This document shows positions 55,912-64,000 of a stretch of 64,000 bases of DNA, piece by piece. The notes below the pieces were generated by a model, which was not told where the DNA came from, searched no databases, and worked only from the letters and a program-made list of their open reading frames with translations. Numbering within the stretch: the stretch's first letter is position 1; each line of letters begins with the position of its first letter. Source of the stretch: Azoarcus sp. KH32C. GTDB taxonomy: Bacteria; Pseudomonadota; Gammaproteobacteria; Burkholderiales; Rhodocyclaceae. Position numbers and translations under genes: made by a program. Where the stretch lies: contig NC_020516.1 in assembly GCF_000349945.1 (NCBI RefSeq), forward strand, positions 2,480,001 through 2,544,000, read 5' to 3'.

Positions 55912-56334
55912 TCACTTGCCCGCAATGGAAGTGGACACGGCCCCGACGAACATGACCGACGAAAAAGTGCGTTTCAGCAGCTTGCTGTAGAAGTCCTGCA
56001 TCGTCACGCCGTCGTCGAATTGGACGAGATCGCCGCGCGCGATCTTCATCTTGGTCGTTGCAATCCAGAAGCTCGTGCCGCCTTCATCGACCTCGATATA
56101 CGTGAATTCGTTCGCGTCGATGGAGTCCAGCACGACGCCGTAGTGGCGGCGGGCCTGTGCCGGGTCGGTACCGGATCGCATGATCTGCAATGCAGCATCA
56201 GGCGTGGGATGCCCGGGCGGCGGCGCTGCGAGCGCATTCAGCGATGTGGACAGCAGGAGACCGATCGAAAAAACGCAGCGAATGCCGGCGACCCTTTTGA
56301 GGAACAGCTCCGGCATCTTGTAAAGCGGGGGCAT
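55912..56334 (-). CDS. Secreted small protein with OB-like domain (NrfJ-like)
   Basis: 140 residues with an N-terminal signal segment (about 14-37, ending SLNALAAPPPG). The mature part reads as a small beta-barrel (GVVLDSIDANEFTYIEVDEG; WIATTKMKIARGDLVQFDDGVTMQDFYSKLLKRTFSSVMFVG), a pattern I associate with NrfJ-type periplasmic proteins. It overlaps or abuts the lipoyl-domain gene, so both are one unit. Function unknown. Confidence 0.7.
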   Translation of the reverse strand: MPPLYKMPELFLKRVAGIRCVFSIGLLLSTSLNALAAPPPGHPTPDAALQIMRSGTDPAQARRHYGVVLDSIDANEFTYIEVDEGGTSFWIATTKMKIARGDLVQFDDGVTMQDFYSKLLKRTFSSVMFVGAVSTSIAGK

Positions 56335-56445
56335 GCGGGAATTCCGTTATACCGACTGTGGTAATTAGCTTACTCCGCTTGCCCATCTTTCGCACTCGGT
56401 CAATTCGAGTTCAAGCGAAATGAATGAACCTTCCGTCCTGGTTCC

Positions 56446-59124
56446 TCAGTGACCTTCTGCTTGAAGCTTCTTCGAGACTGCCGGTTCCCCTGCAACGGCT
56501 GGCGCAGGCGCCGGAGCCGTCCGCTCGGGCATGTAGGAAGCGGCCTGGCAGGCAATCGCAGCGAGATAGGGAATGCACTGGAGTGCGAGAATGCCGACCC
56601 ACAGCTGAACCTCAATGTGGTCTTCGTAGCCGCGCAGATAGACCAATACCGACGCGCCGGCTATTAGCGCCACGAGCAGCCCGATCTCCTCGCGCAACGG
56701 GGCGAAGAAGGCAAACGCGCCTTTTTCCTTCCAGCCCTTCGGCGTACGAACGAATTCGCCGCGCCGCTTCACGATCCCGGCGAAAACGCCGCGTGCAATC
56801 GCATGCGCCAATCCGACCGACAGAATCGAGGCCCCGAGAATGTCCTTCCAGGGAGCATCCATCGTCCGACGATAGAGAATCGGTCCCAGCGCCGCTTTGA
56901 AGGCCATGAAGCCGAGGATTGGCATCGCAAGGGATGTCACCGGCAGACCGAAGGCTTTCGGGAAGGCGAGCATGCCGACCGTCCATGCGAGGCTGCCGAA
57001 GGCGAAGACGAGCTGCAATGCGTCGCCGAGCCAGGCAAACCAGCCGGTGAGGAAGTGGTAGCGCTGCGCAATGTCCAGCTTGCTCCGGCCCAGCATGGCC
57101 GGCAGATGGTGCTTGAGGATCTGCATCGCGCCGAAGGCCCAGCGGAAACGCTGGCTCTTGATCGCGGCAAAGTCCGACGGCGTCAAGCCGCGGCCGAGAA
57201 TGTGATCCACATATCGGGTGTCGTAACCCTTCTCGATGAGGCGCAGGCCGAGTTCGGTGTCTTCGCAGATGCACCACTCGGACCAGCCCCCCACCTCTTC
57301 GAGGGCAGCACGCCGCACCAGTGTCATCGTGCCGTGCTGGATGAGGGCGTTACGCTCGTTGCGGTGGTGCATGCCGATGCGGAAAAAGCCGTCGAACTCC
57401 CAGTTGCACATGCGACGGAAGGGCTGCGTTTCCCAGTCGCGGTGCGCCTGAGGGGCCTGCACGACGGACACGTTCCGTTCGGCGAAATGCGGAATCAGGC
57501 AGGACAGCCAGTCCGGGGAGACGACGTAGTCGGCATCGACGACGCCGACCACTTCGGCTCGCGGGTCGGTCTGCCTGAGACCGAAGTTGAGCGCTCCGGC
57601 CTTGAAGCCCGGCCAGTTATCCAGATGGTAGAAGCGGAAGCGCGAACCGAGTTCCGCACAGCGCTTCTCGAGAGGCTTCCACAGCGCTTCGTCCTTGGTG
57701 TTGTTGTCCAGCACCAGGACTTCGAAATTCTGGTATTGCATCGCCGCCAGGCTGTCGATCGTCGCGATGACCATTTCGGGCGGTTCGTTGCAACAGGCGA
57801 GGTGGATCGAGACGAAGGGCTCCTTGTCCGGCGCGTGCGGCGGCAGCGGGACGAAGCGGCGTTTCCAGCGACGCTTGAACAGCACTTCGCCGAATTCGAA
57901 GCCGTGGGACAGGAGTACGGCGATTGTCAGGATGGTCGCGCCGATCAGGATGAAGAGTCCGACGAGATCCCGCTGAGTCAGGTAATAGTCGGCCGGGACA
58001 TTCAGGCCGATGATCAGCGTCGTCGCACACGCTTGCACGAGGCTTGCAAGCCAGAGCCGTCCGAGCACGGTCCAGTCACGCAGCAGGAAGGCGATGAGGA
58101 ACATCGGCAGGAAGGCGATCGCGCCGGCCGCGAATGCCTTTTCGTGCCAGCGGACGTCTTTGACGACCAGGCCGTCCAACGGGAACTTGGGTCCGCGCTC
58201 GGCGTTGAACATGCCCCAGTAGGCGCCCGCCCAGCCTTCGAGCTCGATCTTCCACGGCTGGTCGATCGCTTCCATGATGAAGTAGTCGAGCTTGGCCGTG
58301 CGCGGGTTGGCGAGGAACTCGCGGATGAACTTGGCCTGATTTTCATGTGACGCGACACCGCGGCTGTCGCTGCCGTAGAGGTTATCCATGACCGGGCCGC
58401 GGCTAGGCCAGCCGATTTCGCCGATCACGATCTTCTTGTTCGGGAAGGTCCTGGCCAACTCGTCGTAACGCATCATCGCGTACTCGACGGCTTTGTCGGC
58501 ATCGATGCCCTCGTGGTAGGGCAGCAGGTGAACAGTGATGAAGTCGACGCTGTTGGCCAGTTCCGGATACTTGAGCCAGACGTGCCAGGGCTCCGCGGTC
58601 GAAACGGGCTTCTTGACCTTCTTCAGTGCCTTTCGGGTCTTGTCGAGATAGACAGCGAGTTCCTTGGGTGTGACGTCACCGCGCAGGATGGCCTCGTTGC
58701 CGACGATCACTCGTTCGACATGGGCGAACTTGCGGGCGCTGTCGATGACCGCCTCGATTTCCTTCTCGTTGGCTTCCGCATCGCGCGAGATCCATGCGCC
58801 TGCCGTCACGAGGAGCTTGCGCTCGGCCGCGAGCCGAACGATCGTCGGCGTTTCCAGGCTGCCGTAGGTCCGGATGCTGTCGGCGGTCTTGGCCAGAAGG
58901 TCAAGGTCGGCACCGATCTCCTGATCAGTGGGGTAGCTGTGTTCGAGCGGGCTTTGGTCGCGCTGGTAGGGACTGTAGGCGTAGCCGCGAATGCTGTTGG
59001 CCGCACCGACGAACTCGGTGCCCCGGTTCCATCTTTCCGCGAGGTAGTACTGGGCGCCGGCTACGACACCGGCCATAAGAAGCGCTGCGATTATTCGGTA
59101 AATCAGCGAAGCGACGTTTTTCAT
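56446..59124 (-). CDS. ndvB: NdvB-like beta-1,3-glucan synthase (GH17 + GT2 fusion)
   Basis: 892 residues from ATG 59124. The N-terminal membrane anchor (about 8-26) is followed by a GH17-like domain at 40-330 with both catalytic Glu (VGNEAI and GEIGWPSRG). Next come transmembrane helices at 340-425, a processive GT2 domain at 440-690 (DADYV, CICEDTELGLRLIEKGYD, SQRFRWAFGAMQ) and C-terminal helices up to 870. This matches NdvB of Bradyrhizobium and Pseudomonas, which make cyclic beta-(1,3)(1,6)-glucans in the periplasm. The GH17 part probably acts as a transglycosylase. An NdvC-like gene is nearby on the same strand. Confidence 0.93.
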   Translation of the reverse strand: MKNVASLIYRIIAALLMAGVVAGAQYYLAERWNRGTEFVGAANSIRGYAYSPYQRDQSPLEHSYPTDQEIGADLDLLAKTADSIRTYGSLETPTIVRLAAERKLLVTAGAWISRDAEANEKEIEAVIDSARKFAHVERVIVGNEAILRGDVTPKELAVYLDKTRKALKKVKKPVSTAEPWHVWLKYPELANSVDFITVHLLPYHEGIDADKAVEYAMMRYDELARTFPNKKIVIGEIGWPSRGPVMDNLYGSDSRGVASHENQAKFIREFLANPRTAKLDYFIMEAIDQPWKIELEGWAGAYWGMFNAERGPKFPLDGLVVKDVRWHEKAFAAGAIAFLPMFLIAFLLRDWTVLGRLWLASLVQACATTLIIGLNVPADYYLTQRDLVGLFILIGATILTIAVLLSHGFEFGEVLFKRRWKRRFVPLPPHAPDKEPFVSIHLACCNEPPEMVIATIDSLAAMQYQNFEVLVLDNNTKDEALWKPLEKRCAELGSRFRFYHLDNWPGFKAGALNFGLRQTDPRAEVVGVVDADYVVSPDWLSCLIPHFAERNVSVVQAPQAHRDWETQPFRRMCNWEFDGFFRIGMHHRNERNALIQHGTMTLVRRAALEEVGGWSEWCICEDTELGLRLIEKGYDTRYVDHILGRGLTPSDFAAIKSQRFRWAFGAMQILKHHLPAMLGRSKLDIAQRYHFLTGWFAWLGDALQLVFAFGSLAWTVGMLAFPKAFGLPVTSLAMPILGFMAFKAALGPILYRRTMDAPWKDILGASILSVGLAHAIARGVFAGIVKRRGEFVRTPKGWKEKGAFAFFAPLREEIGLLVALIAGASVLVYLRGYEDHIEVQLWVGILALQCIPYLAAIACQAASYMPERTAPAPAPAVAGEPAVSKKLQAEGH

Positions 59125-59363
59125 CAGGATCTTGGTCCCCTCGGGGAAGAAACTAGCGTTGCGCGTTGGCGCTTTGGATACGCCGTACGCAATAAATCAC
59201 GTTCGGGCGGCAGTGTGACACAATTGTCGTCTTATGGCGCCGTTACTGACCGGCGCGGAGTTTATGCGGTTTTTCAGTTGCTTAGCAAAGAAAATATGGG
59301 TCAACCTGCAACACGCCGCAAGGCGGTTTGCGGGTGATTGATTTGTAAGGAAAAAACACCTCG

Positions 59364-59744
59364 ATGCAAAAGGTCTTGCAAAAGCGGGAGAACCTCGCGC
59401 TTCCCGTCGTCGTCAGCGCCCTGGTCTTCGCAACTGCGCTCTGGCTCAGATACGGCCTGTTCGAAGCCGGCGTATTCCCGACTTCGTGCGGGATTGCCCT
59501 TGCGGACGGGCTGCACGGGCTGTGCTTGGCCAAGTGGGCATTGCTGCAGACCTTCGTCCAGGAGCGGCTCGGCTGGTTGAGCCTGCTCGCCGGGTTTGCC
59601 GCGTTCGCGTTGCGCGTCAAGCCCTTGGCATGGGCAGGCTGGTTTGCCGGGATCGCAGGACTCGTGCTTTACAGTTACAACTTCGCCGCCGTCGGGCTGC
59701 TGCTTTCGCTACTCGTGATCGTCCGTGCGTACGTGCGCAGGTAA
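59364..59744 (+). CDS. Small membrane protein between the glucan genes
   Basis: 126 residues from ATG 59364 (AAGGAA upstream) with about four hydrophobic segments (PVVVSALVFATALWLRYGLF; LSLLAGFAAFALRV; AWAGWFAGIAGLVLYSY; AAVGLLLSLLVIVRAYV). It is on the opposite strand to both glucan genes, and its last 70 bases overlap the 3' end of the NdvC-like gene. I do not recognise the family. It is kept because the frame has coherent hydrophobic segments and a plausible ribosome site. Confidence 0.65.
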   Translation: MQKVLQKRENLALPVVVSALVFATALWLRYGLFEAGVFPTSCGIALADGLHGLCLAKWALLQTFVQERLGWLSLLAGFAAFALRVKPLAWAGWFAGIAGLVLYSYNFAAVGLLLSLLVIVRAYVRR

Positions 59745-61324
59745 GGCAGCGAGAACAGAAGGCCGGTGACCAGCCAGGCGATCGCCTGAGGATTCCCCGG
59801 TTCGGTGAGCCACCGCCCGACGACGGTCGTCGCAATGACGAGCGCGCATACCCTTTCCTCGATCGCGTCCGTAAGTTGTCCGCTGCAACCGAGCGCACCG
59901 AAAGTCAGCGCGGGGACGAGGTAGAGCAGCACCGGAAAGTCGCGATAACGCGGATCGGCAAAAAGCAGTAACGCGGCAACCGCGCACGCAAAGAGCAAGA
60001 TTCCACGGAGGAGGCCGAGGAGTGTTGCGGTTTCGCAATATCGCGACGGTTGGGTACGGAGGGTTTGCCAAGCCGTTGCGACAGAGGGAAGCGGACGGCC
60101 CGCATCCCAGCGGGCGAGCAATAGGGGCAAGGCGCCGCCGATCGCGGCAATCGCGCCGAGGACGGTCCATTCGAGGACGTCCCGGTACGCGAACTGGGCA
60201 TGTTCCCAATGCAGTACCGCGACGACGCCAGTGACAGCGCCGGTAACTGAGGCGACGAGCAGCCGTAGCAGGGATGCCCTTGCGCCCGCCGCCAGCAGGA
60301 TACAAAGCACAGCGCCGACCCCGGCGGCGATCAGCGGAGCAGTCAGGCTCGATCTTTCGCTGACGGGACCGGCAAGCGGGAATTTGGCTTGGAGCTGAGT
60401 GTCGAGCATGCCCCAATAACCGCCGACGGTCCCTTCGAGCTTCCGTTTCCACGGTTGGTCGATGGCTTCGATGAGGTTGTATTCCCAACCGTTTGCGTGT
60501 GCCTGATGAACGAATTCGCGGATGAAGCGGGCCTGGTTCACGAGCGAGGGCAGCGATCCCTCGCGCTGGCGTCCCGCGCTGGGCCAGCCGGTCTCGCCGA
60601 TCATCACCGGCTTGTCGAAGGTGTGCCTGATTTCGGCATAGACTTCGCCGACGTGCTTCAGCGCGCCCTCGATCGGCACCGGATTGTCTTCCCAGAACGG
60701 GAGGATGTGCACGGTGACGCGATCGACGGACGCGGCGAGGCTGCGATGCTTGAGCCAGAATTCCCAGACGTCGGCATAGGTGACGGGCACATGGACCCGC
60801 GCCTTGGCGTATTCGATCAACTCGCGCATCTCGTCTTCGCTGCGTTCGCGCCGCAACAGCACCTCGTTGCCGACGATCAGCACGCGAACCACGTCCGCGT
60901 AATCGTTGGCGAGAGCGATCGCGCGATCGAGCTGGATCATGTTCCGCTTCGGGTCGCCGCCGATCCATGCGCCCAGCAGGACCTTGAGGCCGGCTGCACG
61001 AGCCAGTTCGGGAACCTGCTCGAGCCCCTGGTCGACGGAATAGATCCGCACGCATTCGGTGATTTTCGCCAGCGCCGCCAGGTCGGCCGCGATCTGCTCC
61101 CGCGGGATGATCTGAGTGGGATCGAAAGGCGATTGGCCGGGTAGGTGGTAAGGGGCGTAGGAGACGCACTTCAGGCGCTCGCCTTCGGTCAGGTGCAGGT
61201 CGTACATGGGGACGGGCTGGATGTCCCGTATGAGAACGAAGCCGAGGGCAATCAGGGCAACCAGGTATGTGAAAAGCAAGGCTTTCCACGGGGTGGACCG
61301 GTTATCGGGAGGAGGCGTGGTCAT
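59675..61324 (-). CDS. NdvC-like GH17 membrane protein (beta-1,6-branching candidate)
   Basis: 549 residues from ATG 61324. A short anchor at 14-34 is followed by a GH17 domain at 45-320 with both catalytic Glu (LIVGNEVLLRR and IGETGWPSAG). The C-terminal half has about eight transmembrane helices (330-535). It resembles the GH17 half of the NdvB-like protein and NdvC of Bradyrhizobium, which is needed for beta-1,6 linkages. The gene lies directly downstream of the gcvP terminator, so it needs its own promoter. Confidence 0.88.
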   Translation of the reverse strand: MTTPPPDNRSTPWKALLFTYLVALIALGFVLIRDIQPVPMYDLHLTEGERLKCVSYAPYHLPGQSPFDPTQIIPREQIAADLAALAKITECVRIYSVDQGLEQVPELARAAGLKVLLGAWIGGDPKRNMIQLDRAIALANDYADVVRVLIVGNEVLLRRERSEDEMRELIEYAKARVHVPVTYADVWEFWLKHRSLAASVDRVTVHILPFWEDNPVPIEGALKHVGEVYAEIRHTFDKPVMIGETGWPSAGRQREGSLPSLVNQARFIREFVHQAHANGWEYNLIEAIDQPWKRKLEGTVGGYWGMLDTQLQAKFPLAGPVSERSSLTAPLIAAGVGAVLCILLAAGARASLLRLLVASVTGAVTGVVAVLHWEHAQFAYRDVLEWTVLGAIAAIGGALPLLLARWDAGRPLPSVATAWQTLRTQPSRYCETATLLGLLRGILLFACAVAALLLFADPRYRDFPVLLYLVPALTFGALGCSGQLTDAIEERVCALVIATTVVGRWLTEPGNPQAIAWLVTGLLFSLPYLRTYARTITSSESSSPTAAKL

Positions 61325-61349
61325 CTGGCTGCGCTAGATCCGGTGGTCG

Positions 61350-61380
61350 AAAAAAAGCCACGCCCGGTCGGGCGTGGCTT
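61350..61380 (-). terminator. Rho-independent terminator of gcvP
   Basis: On the minus strand an 11-bp stem (arms 61370-61380 and 61355-61365, loop of four) is followed by a run of seven T (61350-61356). It starts 20 bases past the gcvP stop. Confidence 0.88.
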
Positions 61381-61400
61381 CGATACGAAGCGGCGGCATT

Positions 61401-64000
<2,600 letters not shown>

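Overview
The window is about 64 kb of GC-rich chromosomal DNA packed with short-spaced operons. The gene set suggests a free-living betaproteobacterium, most likely Rhodocyclales (Azoarcus/Aromatoleum/Thauera type). It includes a phasin, MinCDE, EttA, a MnmH/SelD pair, HpnCDE squalene synthesis, NdvB-type beta-glucan synthesis, several GGDEF/EAL proteins and sigma-54 two-component control. This placement is inferred from gene content only. I see no phage, insertion sequence, CRISPR array or rRNA; one tRNA gene is present.

Layout. 1-2.0 kb: a gene cut by the window edge and a double GNAT acetyltransferase. 2.1-7.7 kb: a three-gene signalling operon (PAS-rich histidine kinase, single-domain receiver, and a REC-GAF-GAF-PAS-GGDEF-EAL output protein). 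7.7-10.7 kb: a B12-binding radical SAM protein, a small membrane protein and a macro-domain deacetylase. 10.8-15.0 kb: two further c-di-GMP enzymes, one with a periplasmic CXXCH sensor domain. 15.1-18.0 kb: a phasin and a NarX/NarL-like pair. 18.4-21.9 kb: mnmC and lysS. 22.0-23.8 kb: a chemoreceptor with a candidate sigma-28 promoter. 23.9-25.8 kb: minCDE. 25.9-33.2 kb: a run of minus-strand genes reading pat-like acetyltransferase, mutarotase, tex, an ArsC-like protein and hslO. 33.5-37.2 kb: a methyltransferase, then an NtrB/NtrC-like pair behind a candidate sigma-54 promoter. 37.2-39.4 kb: divergent mnmH and selD. 39.4-43.7 kb: tesA, an orphan ABC ATPase and hpnCDE. 43.7-46.0 kb: a periplasmic binding protein next to a transmembrane diguanylate cyclase. 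46.4-50.6 kb: a translationally coupled ABC ATPase / FtsX-type permease / AttH-like lipocalin operon. 50.7-55.6 kb: tRNA-Leu(UAG), a cation/proton antiporter, a periplasmic metallo-beta-lactamase-fold enzyme, ettA and a GcvR-like ACT protein. 55.6-61.3 kb: a lipoyl-domain protein with a Cys motif, a secreted OB-like protein and the beta-glucan genes. 61.4-64.0 kb: the C-terminal part of gcvP with its terminator.

How the genes fit together. Four GGDEF proteins (two also with EAL) make c-di-GMP signalling the dominant theme, alongside envelope functions (beta-glucan synthesis, squalene/hopanoid precursors, lipocalin export). mnmC and mnmH act on the same tRNA wobble uridine, with selD supplying selenophosphate. 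The most unusual observations are: an Hsp33 homologue that lacks all four redox-switch cysteines; an ABC_sub_bind-type binding protein paired with a diguanylate cyclase; a CXXCH-bearing sensor cyclase; a lipoyl-domain protein carrying CX3CX2C; and a radical SAM protein with a CX4CX2C cluster motif.
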